A DNA stretch of 57,782 nucleotides from Nocardioidaceae bacterium (GCA_009780515.1 WQZX01000013.1:1-57782), one strand, 5' to 3'; positions 24,621 through 35,400 are shown, counted from the stretch's first letter. Notes: a model not told the origin generated them from the sequence alone. Numbers and translations are program-made.

Positions 24621-25859
24621 TCAGTCGAGCGCGAGCGTGCGGGCGAGGAACGCGTTGCCGAGCTTGCGGTCGGGGTCCACGCGGAGCGCGAGGTCGCGGA
24701 AGTCGTCGAGGCGCGGGTAGAGCGGTCGGAGGTCGTCGTACGTCGCGGCGAAGCACTTGCCCCAGTGCGGCCTCGCGCCGAGCGGCAGCAGGGCGTCCTC
24801 GATGGCCGGCAGGACGTCGTACACGGCCGGGACGTCGCGCACCCAGGTGAAGTGGAGGCCGACCGCGTCGCGACCCTCCGCGCCGCTGAGCCAGAGGGTG
24901 TCGGCGGCGATGGTGCGGACCTCGGTGACCTGCAGGAGGTGCGCGAACCTCGGCGCCAGCGCGCGCAGCCGGTCGACGGCGTCGCGGGCGCGCTCGCGCG
25001 GGAGGAGGTACTCGGTCTGCAGCTCCTCGCCCCGGCTCGGCGTGAACTCCAGCCTGAAGTGGGGGAGCCGCTCGTGCCACGGCCCGGTCGCGCCCATCTG
25101 CTCGGTGATCGCGGCGATGTCCGCACCGGCGAGCATGTGCAGCGTCGACGTCGCGGGCGGCGCGCCCCACAGGTCCGGAGGCGGGGTCGTGCCGCGGCTC
25201 TTGAGCCACACCTGGTGCACCCGGCCGCTCACCCAGTCGGTGAAGAGGCTGACGCTGTAGGCGCTCGCCGTCAGCTCGTCGAGGTGCTCGACGGCGAGGT
25301 CCCACGGAAGGTCGGTGTAGAGGTCCTGGCGCACCTCGTACGACGGCTCCACGTCGAGCGTCACGTGGGTGACGACGCCGAGGGCGCCGAGGGAGACGAC
25401 GTGGCCGTCGAAGCCCGCGTCGCCGCGGGCGATGCTCTCGAGGGTGCCGCCGGGGCGCACGAGCTCCAGCCCGACGACCGCCGACGCCAGCGAGCCCGTC
25501 CGGTCCCCGGATCCGTGCGTCCCGGTCGCGATCGCGCCCGCCACCGAGATGTGCGGCAGCGACGCCATCGTCGCGAGCGCCCACCCCTCGCGGGCCAGGA
25601 CGGTCGCCAGGTCGCCGTACCGCACCCCGCCCGCCACCCGCACCACCTTGCGTCCGGCGTCGACCTCGATGTCGGGCGGCAGCTCCTGGGTCGAGACCAG
25701 GTCGCCGTCGGTGTCGGCCAGGTCGGTGAACGAGTGCCGGCTCCCCAGCGCCCGCACCCGCCCGCTGCCCGCCACCAGCTCCTGCAGCTCGGCCACGCTC
25801 CCCGGCCGGTGCACCCGCGCGGCGGCGTACTTGTGGTTGCCTGCCCAGTTCGTCAGCAC
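24621..25859 (-). CDS. FAD-linked alditol oxidase-like protein (VAO family)
   Basis: A 412-residue flavoprotein starting MLTNWAGNHKYAAARVHRPG, like Streptomyces alditol oxidase. The N-terminal PCMH-type FAD domain has RALGSRHSF, whose His is the likely covalent FAD attachment site, then ATMASLPHISVAGAIATGTHG. The C-terminal D-arabinono-lactone oxidase-type domain ends with the HWGK motif (GARPHWGKCF). It should oxidise a polyol or sugar lactone with O2. GTG at 25859 aligns with the family start; the ATG at 25895 would add 12 residues and overlap the -10 of the divergent transporter gene. Confidence 0.83.
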   Translation of the reverse strand: MLTNWAGNHKYAAARVHRPGSVAELQELVAGSGRVRALGSRHSFTDLADTDGDLVSTQELPPDIEVDAGRKVVRVAGGVRYGDLATVLAREGWALATMASLPHISVAGAIATGTHGSGDRTGSLASAVVGLELVRPGGTLESIARGDAGFDGHVVSLGALGVVTHVTLDVEPSYEVRQDLYTDLPWDLAVEHLDELTASAYSVSLFTDWVSGRVHQVWLKSRGTTPPPDLWGAPPATSTLHMLAGADIAAITEQMGATGPWHERLPHFRLEFTPSRGEELQTEYLLPRERARDAVDRLRALAPRFAHLLQVTEVRTIAADTLWLSGAEGRDAVGLHFTWVRDVPAVYDVLPAIEDALLPLGARPHWGKCFAATYDDLRPLYPRLDDFRDLALRVDPDRKLGNAFLARTLALD

Positions 25860-25905
25860 GCACCCATCCTGCCCGCCGTTCGGCTCGTCTCGCATACTCG
25901 GCACT

Positions 25906-26718
25906 GTGATGGTCCTGGCGCTCATCGGCGCGCTCGCCGCGGCCGTGCTGTACGGCGCCGGCACGGTGCTGCAGGCACGTGGCGTCACGGGCCGCCCTGC
26001 GGTCTACGCCTGCGGGCTGGCCGCCGACGGAGCGGGGTTCCTGGCCTCCCTCCTGGCGCTGCGCCGCCTCCCACTCTTCGTCGTCGAGTCGGCGGTGGCC
26101 TCCAGCGTCGCAGTCACCGCGCTGCTCGCGGTGTGGTGGCTCGGGGCACGGCTGAGCCGACGCGAGCTCGGCGCGCTCGCCGCCGTCGGACTCGGCCTCG
26201 TCGTGCTCGCCGCGACCGCCCAGGAAGGTGTCGCGCGCGCCGTAGGGACGGAGGGCGAGGTCTGGCTGTGCGGCGCGACCGTCCCGGTGCTGGTGGCCGG
26301 CGTTGCCGCGTACGTCTCCCGCGCCCGCTGGTCCGGTCCGCTGCTCGCGGTCGTCGCCGGTCTCGGATTCGGCGGAACCGCGATCGCAGCTCGGGTCCTC
26401 GTCGTGCGGACCCCGTGGTGGGAGACGTGGCGCGAGCCGGCGTTGTGGGCGCTCGCCGTCTACGGAGCTGTCTCGCTGGTCGCCTTCGGACTCGCACTCG
26501 CGCGAGCGAGCGTCACCGCCGTCGCCGCGATCACGTTCGTCGTCGAGACGATCGCGCCGACCGTGATCGGCATCGTCTGGCTCGGCGACCGCGTCCGTCA
26601 GGGCGCCGCACCGTGGACGGTCGTCGGGCTGATCCTGACCCTGGCCGGTTGCCTGGTCCTCGCACGCTTCGCAGCACCCGAGGACGTCGGCGACGTACAC
26701 GGCGGCGCAGCCGCGTGA
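25906..26718 (+). CDS. DMT/EamA-like membrane transporter
   Basis: A protein of about 270 residues with nine or so hydrophobic segments, starting MVLALIGALAAAVLYGAG and arranged in two related halves as in small DMT-type permeases. The second half carries the FVVETIAPTVIGIVWLGDR signature of EamA proteins. GTG at 25906 is followed immediately by ATG at 25909; CATACT lies 7 bp before the GTG. It is divergent from the flavin oxidase gene, with only 46 bp between. The substrate cannot be inferred. Confidence 0.78.
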   Translation: MMVLALIGALAAAVLYGAGTVLQARGVTGRPAVYACGLAADGAGFLASLLALRRLPLFVVESAVASSVAVTALLAVWWLGARLSRRELGALAAVGLGLVVLAATAQEGVARAVGTEGEVWLCGATVPVLVAGVAAYVSRARWSGPLLAVVAGLGFGGTAIAARVLVVRTPWWETWREPALWALAVYGAVSLVAFGLALARASVTAVAAITFVVETIAPTVIGIVWLGDRVRQGAAPWTVVGLILTLAGCLVLARFAAPEDVGDVHGGAAA

Positions 26719-26884
26719 CTCCGCGACGCGGCTGGGTGCCTAGCTCGTCAGCACGTGCACGGCCCGCCCGCCCCACCGTCGTCCGGCGAGCGCAGACCGA
26801 ACCAGACGCGGTCCACCCGCATCGCGATCGCAGCACCAAGGCACATGGGTGGCCAAGGGCATCGCCTCTTCCGGACTCACATCG

Positions 26885-26916
26885 CTCCACCTTCCTTACC
26901 GGTAAGGAAGGTGGAG
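26885..26916. promoter_or_regulatory. 32-bp perfect palindrome in the transporter-mycoredoxin gap
   Basis: A perfect, loopless palindrome with half-site CTCCACCTTCCTTACC and a TTACCGGTAA core. The 337-bp gap around it (26719-27055) has no convincing gene. It may be a terminator for the transporter gene or an operator for a dimeric repressor; the unbroken symmetry favours the latter slightly. Confidence 0.4.
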
Positions 26917-27055
26917 CCGCAGCTCCCCGGCCGACCGCGCCGGACCCGACGAGCGCGCGGTCACCGCGTCACCAGACCAGTGGCTCTCGCCCCGCGGGGA
27001 ATGCGCCGACCGTCGTGCTGCTTTCATGGAGGAGACGCTCGTCGAAGGGAACACG

Positions 27056-27304
27056 ATGTCCGAGTCCAGCTTCACCCTCTACTCCACCCCGTGGTGCGGC
27101 TACTGCCACCGCCTGAAGTCGCAGCTCGACCGCGAGGGCATCACCTACGAGGTCGTCGACATCGAGCAGCAGCCGGAGGCCGCGAAGATCGTCGAGGCGG
27201 CCAACAACGGCAACCAGACGGTGCCGACGCTGGTCTACGCCGACGGCACCGCGCAGACCAACCCGAGCCTGGCGCAGGTCAAGGAGAAGATCGCCTCGCT
27301 CTGA
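27056..27304 (+). CDS. Mycoredoxin/glutaredoxin-like protein
   Basis: An 82-residue glutaredoxin fold protein. The active site is TPWCGYC, the mycoredoxin form of CxxC, followed by a TVPTLVYADG cis-proline loop. In actinobacteria mycoredoxin reduces mycothiol mixed disulfides. GAAGGGA lies about 7 bp before the ATG at 27056. It stands between uvrD2 and nudC in the order seen at Rv3198A, but here a transporter and CorA are inserted around it. Confidence 0.9.
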   Translation: MSESSFTLYSTPWCGYCHRLKSQLDREGITYEVVDIEQQPEAAKIVEAANNGNQTVPTLVYADGTAQTNPSLAQVKEKIASL

Positions 27305-27343
27305 CGGCCCCGCCACGACCCGGCCGTTGTTAGCATCGCGCCC

Positions 27344-28303
27344 GTGCAGATCCTGACGGCGATCGACGAGGCACGGCTGCGCGACCTGTGCTCGTCGCAG
27401 CAGTTCTTCTGGCTCGACCTGGTCGCGCCCTCCGACGACGACGTGAAGCGGCTCGGCGAGCTCATCGGCCTCCACCCGCTGGCGGTCCAGGACACCCTCG
27501 CGTTCGGCCAGCGGCCCAAGCTCGACGTCTACGACAACCAGGCTCTCCTGGTGCTGGAGGGCGGCGTCAACGCGGATCCCGAGGAGGACAACCCGCACCC
27601 GCTCGAGGAGATCCACTGCTACATCAGCGGTGACTTCGTCATCACGGTACGACGCAACCCGTTCGCCGATCTCGACGAGCTCAGGAAGCTGCTGGCCGTC
27701 GGACGGACCGACCGCTCCGAGCAGTACTACGTCTACCGGATCATCGACACGATCGTGGACAGCTACTTCCCGTTGCTCTCCGGCCTCGACGACGAGGTCA
27801 ACGACCTCGAGGACGCGATCGTCGAGAAGCCGACGAAGACCGAGCTCGTGAAGATCTTCAGGCTCAAGCGGCTCCTGCTCAAGCTGCGCAAGGCCGTCAC
27901 GCCGATGCGCGACCTGTTCGCCCGCGAGATCGAGACCATCGCCGACCTGGCCGGGCTCGACAGCGACAGCCACGACTACTTCCGCGACGTCTACGACCAC
28001 CTGATCCGCATCACCGACCTGCTGGACAGCTACCACGACCTGGTCAGCGGCTGCACCGACCTCTACCTCTCCAACGTGGCCAACCGCCAGGGCGAGATCG
28101 GCAAGCAGCTCACCGTCGTGGCCAGCATCTTCCTGCCGTTGACGTTCCTGACCGGCTTCTTCGGCATGAACTTCGACTGGCTGACCGGCCAGGTCCAGCA
28201 CGGGCTGCTCAGCTTCATCCTCCTGGGCGTCGGCACGATGCTCGTGTCCGGCGCGCTCATGTGGGCGTGGTTCTGGCACAAGGGCTGGACCCGCGACGAC
28301 TAG
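27344..28303 (+). CDS. corA: CorA family magnesium transporter
   Basis: A 319-residue CorA-type divalent cation channel. It has an acidic cytoplasmic N-terminal domain, a long helix (LDDEVNDLEDAIVEKPTKTE), and two C-terminal transmembrane segments. The signature GMN is present in TGFFGMNFDWLTG between them. The GTG at 27344 is preceded by TAGCAT (27331-27336) with a 7-bp spacer, a leaderless arrangement. It ends 31 bp from the convergent nudC gene. Confidence 0.92.
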   Translation: MQILTAIDEARLRDLCSSQQFFWLDLVAPSDDDVKRLGELIGLHPLAVQDTLAFGQRPKLDVYDNQALLVLEGGVNADPEEDNPHPLEEIHCYISGDFVITVRRNPFADLDELRKLLAVGRTDRSEQYYVYRIIDTIVDSYFPLLSGLDDEVNDLEDAIVEKPTKTELVKIFRLKRLLLKLRKAVTPMRDLFAREIETIADLAGLDSDSHDYFRDVYDHLIRITDLLDSYHDLVSGCTDLYLSNVANRQGEIGKQLTVVASIFLPLTFLTGFFGMNFDWLTGQVQHGLLSFILLGVGTMLVSGALMWAWFWHKGWTRDD

Positions 28304-28334
28304 CGACGCGTGTCCCGGTGGCCGGCTCTGGCCA

Positions 28335-29246
28335 CTACCAGGCGCCCGGCAGCTCCTCGCCGTACCAGTGCTCGATCAGCGACCGGCTGATCGAGACGCC
28401 TCCCGGCAGCAGCAGCTCCCCGGACTCCGCCTCGGCACGCATCTGGTCGCGGGTGAACCAGCGCGCGTCCTCGACGTCGAAGTCCTCGAGCACGATGTCG
28501 TCGGTCGTGGCACGCCCCAGGAACCCGAGCATGAGGCTGGCCGGCAGCGGCCACGGCTGGTTGCCGTAGTAGCTCACCTCCCCGACCCGTACGCCGGTCT
28601 CCTCGGCCACCTCGCGACGTACGGCGTCCTCCAGCGTCTCGCCCGGCTCGCAGAAGCCGGCGAGCGTGGAGAACCTGCCCAGCGGCCACGCCTTGTTGCG
28701 CCCGAGCAGCGCACGCTCGTCGCGCGACCCCGGGTCACCGGCGGTCACCAGCATGATGACCGCCGGGTCCGAGCGCGGGAACTGCGGCTTCTCGCACTGC
28801 TCGCAGATCAGCTCGTGACCCGCCGCCCGCGGACGCAAAGGGCCGCCGCAGCGGGGACAGTGACGCGTCGCCCACTGCCACTCCGCGAGCCCCAGCGCGT
28901 GGAACACCAGCGGCGCGTCGTCGTTGTCGGTGCCCGCCAGCAGGGGCAGCAGCCCGCGCAGCGGCACCCATGACCGCGGCTCCTCGCGAGCGACGTCGGC
29001 GTCGACGATCACGGCCCACGAGGTCACCCCGTCACGCTCCCCCAGCAGCACCCGTACGCCGGCCGGCGCCTCCGCCGCCGGCAGCCACTCCAGCCCGGTG
29101 CCGGTCGGCCGCACGCGCGTGCCCGCGATGACGAGGACCCGGCTGCGCGGCGACTCCCAGGCCTCCTGCAGCCACGCCTCGTCGTTGCGCCGCAGCCCCA
29201 TCCGGTCGTGCGGGTGGCGGCTCAGCGACAGGTGCGGATCGGTCAC
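28335..29246 (-). CDS. nudC: NAD(+) diphosphatase / RNA deNADding enzyme NudC
   Basis: A 303-residue NudC. A zinc ribbon (CPRCGG and CEQCEKPQFPR) precedes a canonical NUDIX box, GFCEPGETLEDAVRREVAEE followed by TG. NQPWPLPASLMLGF matches the SQPWPFPxS motif of NAD(H) pyrophosphatases. It splits NAD(H) and removes NAD caps from RNA. The GTG at 29246 overlaps the adnB stop (GTGA), so it is the last gene of an adnA-adnB-nudC operon, as in mycobacteria. Confidence 0.93.
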   Translation of the reverse strand: MTDPHLSLSRHPHDRMGLRRNDEAWLQEAWESPRSRVLVIAGTRVRPTGTGLEWLPAAEAPAGVRVLLGERDGVTSWAVIVDADVAREEPRSWVPLRGLLPLLAGTDNDDAPLVFHALGLAEWQWATRHCPRCGGPLRPRAAGHELICEQCEKPQFPRSDPAVIMLVTAGDPGSRDERALLGRNKAWPLGRFSTLAGFCEPGETLEDAVRREVAEETGVRVGEVSYYGNQPWPLPASLMLGFLGRATTDDIVLEDFDVEDARWFTRDQMRAEAESGELLLPGGVSISRSLIEHWYGEELPGAW

Positions 29247-32200
29247 GCCTCGAGCGTAGTCATCGCGTCGGTGAGGAGCCGCTCGAGTCCGGCCCGGTCC
29301 GGCAGGCCGTCGGGTACGACGAGCCGGCCGGTGCGGACGTAGTAGAACGCGGCCCGCACCCGCTCGACCGGCACCCCGTGGAGCTCGGCCCACGCCACCC
29401 GGTAGACGGCCAGCTGGAGCGGGTCGGCGCTCGCCCGCGCGTTGGTCTTCCAGTCGACGAGCAGGTGGCCGCCCTCGCCGGACGGGTCGCCGTCGGCGTA
29501 CACCGCGTCGATGCGGCCGCGCACGACCTGTCCCGCGAGCACCAGTGCGAACGGCGCCTCGACCGCGATCGGCGTGCGCTCGCCGAACTCGCCCTCCTCG
29601 AACCGCGCGATCAGCTCCTCGAGCTCGGCCTCGTCGGACCGCGACACATCGGCATCGCCGCGCCCGCTGAGCCGGTCGACGTCGAGCAGGCTCTGCTGGC
29701 CGAAGCGCGCCTCGACCCAGGCGTGGAACCGGCTGCCGAACCGCGCCGCCGGCGAGGGCCGGCGTGGCATCGGCCGCGCGATCTCGCGGCCGAAGCCGTC
29801 GGGGTCGTCGCGCAACCGGCCCAGCGAGGTGGCCGACAGCGCCGTCGGCAGCGCGACATCGGCGGCTCCCCCGCCGCCGCGGCGCGCCTCCTCCATCAGG
29901 CGCTCGATCTCGGCGTCCCAGGTCTGCACCAGGTCGGCGTGGTCGCCGAGGTCGCCGTCAGGAGCGTCGACGTCGACACCGCGCACCCACTCGGCTGCCG
30001 CGATCCGGCGCAGCGACTCCGCTGACCGCTCGGTGACCGGCCACAGCACGGGCTCGCGTCGGCCCACCGTCGGGTTCGGTGCGTCCTTCGGCGGCTGGTC
30101 CAGCCACGCATCCGGCTCACCGCCCCACAGCGCGCTGGCGTCGCGCACCTGCTCCTGGAACGGCGAGGGCCCGACCGGCGTCTTGCGGCTCTCGTTCCAG
30201 AGGTACGACGACACCCACAGCGTGTGCCGCGCGCGAGTGAGGGCGACGTACGCCAGCCGCTGCTCCTCCTGGAGCTGGTGCTGGCGCGCCTGCTCCACGA
30301 AGTCCTTCAGCCCGGCCGCACTCACCTCGCGCCACGCGGGCAGGTCGGCCCAGTCGCCGCGCAACGGGATCGGCAGCACCGCCTGGCCGGTCGGCCACTG
30401 GGTACGCAGCGTCTTGTGCGGGAACTTCTCCACGCACCAGCCGGGCAGGAAGACGACGTCGTACTCGAGGCCCTTGGCCCGGTGGACCGTCAGCAGCTTG
30501 ACCGAGTCGCTCTCGGACGGCGTCGCGACGTCGAGCCCCTCGCCGAGCTCGTCCTCGGCCTCCAGCCAGGCCAGCAGCGCCGGCAGGCTCTGGGCGCCGT
30601 CGATCGAGGTGAAGTCGGCGACGGCCCGCACGAAGTGGTCGAGGTTGTCGCGACGGGCGGGCGCCGCCGGGCTGACCGACGCGGCCAGCTCGACGTCGAT
30701 CCCGGTGGTGTCGATGATGCGGCGCACGAGGTCGAGCAGCGGCTCGCCGACATGGGCACGCAGCCGACGCAGCTCGGCGTCGAGCAGCGCGAAGCGCTCA
30801 CGGGCCTGCCGCGAGTAGGGGAACTCCTCGGGCTCACCGGGCTCGGCGAGCGCGTCGGTGAGCGCCGGCAGGTCGACCGGGTCGCTGCCCTCGACGGCGT
30901 CGGCCAGCGCCTCCTCGACCGATCGCTCCCCCTCGGGGCGTCCGCCCCCGGAGCCCCCCACCAGCGACCGCGCCCGGCGACCGAGGACGGCGAGGTCGCG
31001 CGGACCGATCGCCCAGCGCGGGCCGGTGAGCAGCTGCAGCATCTCGGGGTTGGCGGTCGGATCCGCGAGCACGGTCAGCGTGGCCACGACCTCGGCCACC
31101 TCCGGCAGCCGGAGCAGGCCGCCCAGACCCACGATCTCCACCGGGATCTCCGCGGCCGAGAGGGTGTCGAAGACGTCGGCCGCGTTGGCGTTGTCACGCG
31201 TCAGCACGCCGATCTCGCCCCAGGCCGTGCCGCGGTCGTGCGCCTCGCCCACCGACCGCGCGAGCCAGGCCAGCTCCTCGGCGTACGTCTCGTGGACGAG
31301 GGTGCGGACGTCGCCGTCCTCGGCCTCCGGCTTGGGCTCGAGCGGCGCGACCATCGGGTAGGCGCGGTAGAGCGGCGCCGCGAGGTGGTTGGCGACCTCG
31401 AGGATGCGGCGGTCCGAGCGGCGGTTCACCACCAACGGGAAGACGGTCGCGTCCTCACCGGAGACACTCGGGAACTGCCGCGGGAAGCTCAGGATGTTCG
31501 ACACCGACGCGCCCCGCCAGCCGTAGATCGCCTGGTTCGGGTCACCGACCGCCGTCACCGCGTGCCCGCGCCCGCCGTCGCCGGAGAACAGCCCGGCGAG
31601 CAGCTGCGCCTGCGCGACCGAGGTGTCCTGGTACTCGTCGAGCAGGACCAGCCGGAACCTCTCCCGCTCCTCCTGCCCGACCACCGGGTGCTCGGCGACC
31701 AGCCGCGCGGTCAGCGCGACCTGGTCGGAGAAGTCCATCAGCCCCAGCTCGTCCTTGAGCCGGCGGTAGTCGTCGACCAGGCCGAGCAGCTCGCCGCGCT
31801 TGTCGAGCGCCGCGACGACCCGGCCCAGATCGCCCTTGGGTCCGATCTCCAACGCGGCGTCGACCAGCGGCCGCACCTTCGCGTCGTGCTCGCGCACCGC
31901 GTCGGTCGTCCGCAGGTGCTCGCTGATAGCGGACTCGAGCGCCAGGAGGTTCTCCACGACCGTCGGCGGGTGGTCGCTCAGCGACTCGATCCGGCCACGG
32001 TGGCGCGCGACCGCCCGCGCCGCGAGCTGGTAGCGCGACGCGTCCGCCATCACGCGTACGTCGGGCTCGTGCCCGATCCGCAGCCCCTGCTCGGTCAACA
32101 GGTTGGCGGCGTAGGAGTTGTACGTCGCGATGGTCGGCTCGGGAACGTCCGGGTTGTCCGGGTCGGCCGGCAGGTAGCGGCGGATCCGCTCACGCAGCTC

Positions 32201-32431
32201 GGAGGTGGCCTTCGTCGTGAACGTCAGCCCGAGCACCTGGTCGGGCGCGACCAGCCCGTTGCCGACGCAGTAGACGACCCTCGCCGCCATCAGCTCGGTC
32301 TTGCCCGAGCCCGCGCCCGCGATGACCACCGCCGGGCCGAGGGGCGCGGAGATCGCGGCCCACTGCGCGTCGCTGACCTGGTACGGCGTACCCATCACCT
32401 CGGCCAGGGCGGCCGGGGAGTCGATCCTCAT
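29243..32431 (-). CDS. adnB: ATP-dependent helicase-nuclease AdnB
   Basis: A 1062-residue protein with an N-terminal UvrD-like motor and a C-terminal RecB-like nuclease. Motor motifs: IAGAGSGKTEL, LLDEYQDTSVAQ, VGDPNQAIYGWRGA, LTVHRAKGLEYDVVFLPG, VALTRARHTLWV. Nuclease residues: GRIDAVYADGD, VDWKTN (Asp and Lys) and LQLAVYRVAW. In mycobacterial AdnAB this subunit is the lead motor, and the heterodimer resects double-strand breaks. The ATG at 32431 overlaps the adnA stop by 4 bp (ATGA), which fixes the start over an in-frame GTG/ATG 33 bp upstream. Confidence 0.92.
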   Translation of the reverse strand: MRIDSPAALAEVMGTPYQVSDAQWAAISAPLGPAVVIAGAGSGKTELMAARVVYCVGNGLVAPDQVLGLTFTTKATSELRERIRRYLPADPDNPDVPEPTIATYNSYAANLLTEQGLRIGHEPDVRVMADASRYQLAARAVARHRGRIESLSDHPPTVVENLLALESAISEHLRTTDAVREHDAKVRPLVDAALEIGPKGDLGRVVAALDKRGELLGLVDDYRRLKDELGLMDFSDQVALTARLVAEHPVVGQEERERFRLVLLDEYQDTSVAQAQLLAGLFSGDGGRGHAVTAVGDPNQAIYGWRGASVSNILSFPRQFPSVSGEDATVFPLVVNRRSDRRILEVANHLAAPLYRAYPMVAPLEPKPEAEDGDVRTLVHETYAEELAWLARSVGEAHDRGTAWGEIGVLTRDNANAADVFDTLSAAEIPVEIVGLGGLLRLPEVAEVVATLTVLADPTANPEMLQLLTGPRWAIGPRDLAVLGRRARSLVGGSGGGRPEGERSVEEALADAVEGSDPVDLPALTDALAEPGEPEEFPYSRQARERFALLDAELRRLRAHVGEPLLDLVRRIIDTTGIDVELAASVSPAAPARRDNLDHFVRAVADFTSIDGAQSLPALLAWLEAEDELGEGLDVATPSESDSVKLLTVHRAKGLEYDVVFLPGWCVEKFPHKTLRTQWPTGQAVLPIPLRGDWADLPAWREVSAAGLKDFVEQARQHQLQEEQRLAYVALTRARHTLWVSSYLWNESRKTPVGPSPFQEQVRDASALWGGEPDAWLDQPPKDAPNPTVGRREPVLWPVTERSAESLRRIAAAEWVRGVDVDAPDGDLGDHADLVQTWDAEIERLMEEARRGGGGAADVALPTALSATSLGRLRDDPDGFGREIARPMPRRPSPAARFGSRFHAWVEARFGQQSLLDVDRLSGRGDADVSRSDEAELEELIARFEEGEFGERTPIAVEAPFALVLAGQVVRGRIDAVYADGDPSGEGGHLLVDWKTNARASADPLQLAVYRVAWAELHGVPVERVRAAFYYVRTGRLVVPDGLPDRAGLERLLTDAMTTLEA

Positions 32432-35400
32432 GAGATCACCCCGTCGGAGCTCCAGGCCGGGCACTGCACGCGGAACGCGCAGAACTTGCAGTTGCTCGGG
32501 TCGTACCTGGTCGGGAAGACCTCGGCCCGGAGCAACTCACCGGCCTGACGCATCCGGGCCTCGATCGGCCGCTCGTCACCGTCGCCGGCGGGCGCCAGCG
32601 GATCCTGGCGCTGCACCTTGAGCCGGCCGCGCACGCCCTTGCGCAGCTGCCACAGCTCGGCACCGCCGGGGCCGCCCTGTGCGCCCTCGGGCAGCACCTC
32701 GTCGAACGCCCCCTGCTCGACGGCGAGCTGGTAGAGCCCCAGCTGCGGGTCGTCGGGCAGGTCCTTGTCGGGCGGCGGGTACTTCGACGTCTTCAGGTCG
32801 ACCACGACGATCCGCCCCTCGGTGTCGATCTCGAGCCGGTCGGCGAAGCCGTTGAGCATCACCGAGGTGCCGTCGGCGAGCGTCACCGGCGCCGAGAAGG
32901 CCTGCTCGAACGCGACCGGCGTGCGTGTCGACGCCTGGTGCCAGTCGACGAACCGCTCGAGGGCCGCCCGGGCCTCGTCACGCTCCTTGACGGCCGACCA
33001 GGGGGTGCGGAACGGGAGCTGGTCCCACACCTCGTCGACCCGCTCCATCAGCAGGTCGACCAGGGAGTCGCGGTCGGGTGCGGTCAGCTCGCCGCGACCC
33101 ACCCGCTCGGCCAGCGCGTGCAGCACGTTGCCGAACCCCTGGGCCTGGTTGCTCGGCTGGCCGCCGCCGGCCTCACGCTCCAGGAACCACCGGGCCGGGC
33201 ACTTCTCGATGGCGGTCAGCATGCTCGCGCTCACCCGCAGCGCCTCTCCCGGCTCGCGGAGCGCGCGCTCGGAGCGGGAGGCCGCCCGGGTGCCCCACCA
33301 GTTCGCGGGATCGGCCGCCGGCACCGGAAGGCGGGCCAGCCGCCGCGCGGCCGCCTCCCGCAGCGGCGCCGGGGACGACTCGTCGGCGACCGTACGACGG
33401 AGCTCGGCGACCAGCCCTGCCAGCGACATCGGCCGCTGCGGCCGTCCCACCCGGTGCACCACCTCGGGTCGTACGTCGACCCCGAGCTCGGCGAGCAGCC
33501 GGCTGGCGTCCTCGCCGTCGTCCTCCGCGCTGGCGACCGCCGTGACCACGAGCCGCTCGCGCGCGCGTGTGCACGCGACGTAGAACAGCCGGCGCTCCTC
33601 GGCCATCAGCTCGCGGATCGTCGCGCGAGGCAGGATCCCGTCGTGGCCGACCTCGTCGACGGCCAGCAGCCCCGAGCGCAGCCGGAGGTCGGGCCAGCTC
33701 CCCTCCTGGACGTGCGCGACGACCACCAGCCGCCACTCCAGGCCCTTGGACCGGTGGGCGGTCATCAGGCGCACCGCGTCGGCGTGCGTGCCGCGCTGGG
33801 CGAGCGTGTCGGCCGGGATCTCCTGGGCACGCAGCGACTCGAGGAAGGTCGCGATGCCGGTGCGGCCGACCCGCTCCTCGACCCGCGCGGCGTAGTCGAA
33901 GAGGGCGCACACCGCGTCGAGATCGCGGTGGGCGAGGCGTGATCCCGACTCGGCCGACGCCCTCAGCCGGCGCGGCCACGGCGTGCCGTCCCACAGCTCC
34001 CACAGGACCTCCTCGACCGTGCCGCCGCCGTCGATCACCGCCCGTGCCCGCGCCAGGAGCGCGCTGAGCTCGGTGATGCGCGCGGCCCCGGCGGTCTCGA
34101 CGCCCTCGAGCAGCCCCGGATCGTGCAGCACCGCCGCGACGACCTCGGCCGACCCCGTCGGCGTCTCACCCGTCTCGCGCGAGCGCTGGCGCAGCGCGCG
34201 GGCCACCCCGCGGAGATCGGTGGGATCGAGCCCGGCCAGCGGCGACAGCACCAGAGCGTGCGCACGATCGGGGTCGAGCCAATCGGGGTCGCCCACGGCA
34301 TTGAGCGCGTCGAGCAGCGGCTGCACGGCGGGCTCGCGCTGCAGCGGGACCTCGTCGGCGGACACCTCGATCGGCACGCCCGCCTCGACGAGCGCCCGGC
34401 GCAGCGCGGGCAGCGTGCTCGCCCCGGACCGCACCAGCACCGCCATGTCCGACCACGGGATGCCGTCGGTCAGATGAGCCCGACGCAGCAGGTCCGCGAT
34501 GTTCTCGGCCTCCGCCCGCTCTGTGTCGAAGGTGCGCACCAGGACGCTGCCCGCACCGGACGGTACGGCGGTGGTCGGCGAGCGGAACGCCTCCGCCTGC
34601 TCCCGGCCCAGCGACGCGGGCAGCGGCAGCCGCTGTGCCACCGACTGCGCGGCCCCGAGCAGCTCGGGCCCGAACCGCCGGGTCGTGCGCAGCACGACCA
34701 CGTCCGCGGGCGAGCCCTCAGAACGCCGGAAGCGGTCCGGGAAGTCGAGGATCCCGCGCACGTCGGCGCCCCGGAAGCCGTAGATCGACTGGTGCGGGTC
34801 ACCGACGACGACGAGCTCCGCGTCGGGTGAGACCAGCTCGCGCAGGAGCGCGACCTGGCTCGGGTCGGTGTCCTGGTACTCGTCGACGAACACGTGCTTG
34901 AACCGCCGCCGCAGGTCGTCCCGGACCCCGGATGTCGGGTCCTGCAGCAGCGCGACCGCGGTGGCGATCAGGGCGGAGTAGTCGAGGGCGTTCTGGTCGC
35001 CGAGGACGTCGTCGTACTGGTCGAGGAAGTCGGCGGCGGCGACCCACGCGGCCCGGTCGCTCTCACGGCCGACCTCGCGTAGCCGACGCGACCCCAGCCC
35101 CCGCTCGGTGGCCCGGCCGATGAGCGCGGTGAGCTCGCGCGCGAACCCCCTGGTACGACGCGCCTGGGCCAGCTCGGGCGGCCAGGTGACCGAGTGCTCG
35201 CGGTCGGCGAGCAGCTCGCTGAGGACGACCTCCTGCTCGGGCGCCGAGAGCAGCCGCAGCGGCGGTCGCGCCGGATCCGGGAACAGCCCGTCGCCGGCGT
35301 ACTCCCTCACCAGCGAGTAGGCGAAGGAGTGGAAGGTCGAGCTCAGCTGCGTCGCCATCGTGCGCCCGAGCCGCAGGGTGACCTTGTCGCGCAGCTGCTC

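Noticed and set aside
24588..26700. A long minus-strand frame extending uvrD2 upstream through the oxidase and transporter region
   Set aside because: The extension is antisense to the transporter and out of frame with the oxidase, with Arg-rich low-complexity content. The GTG at 24558 with its -10 box explains the real start.
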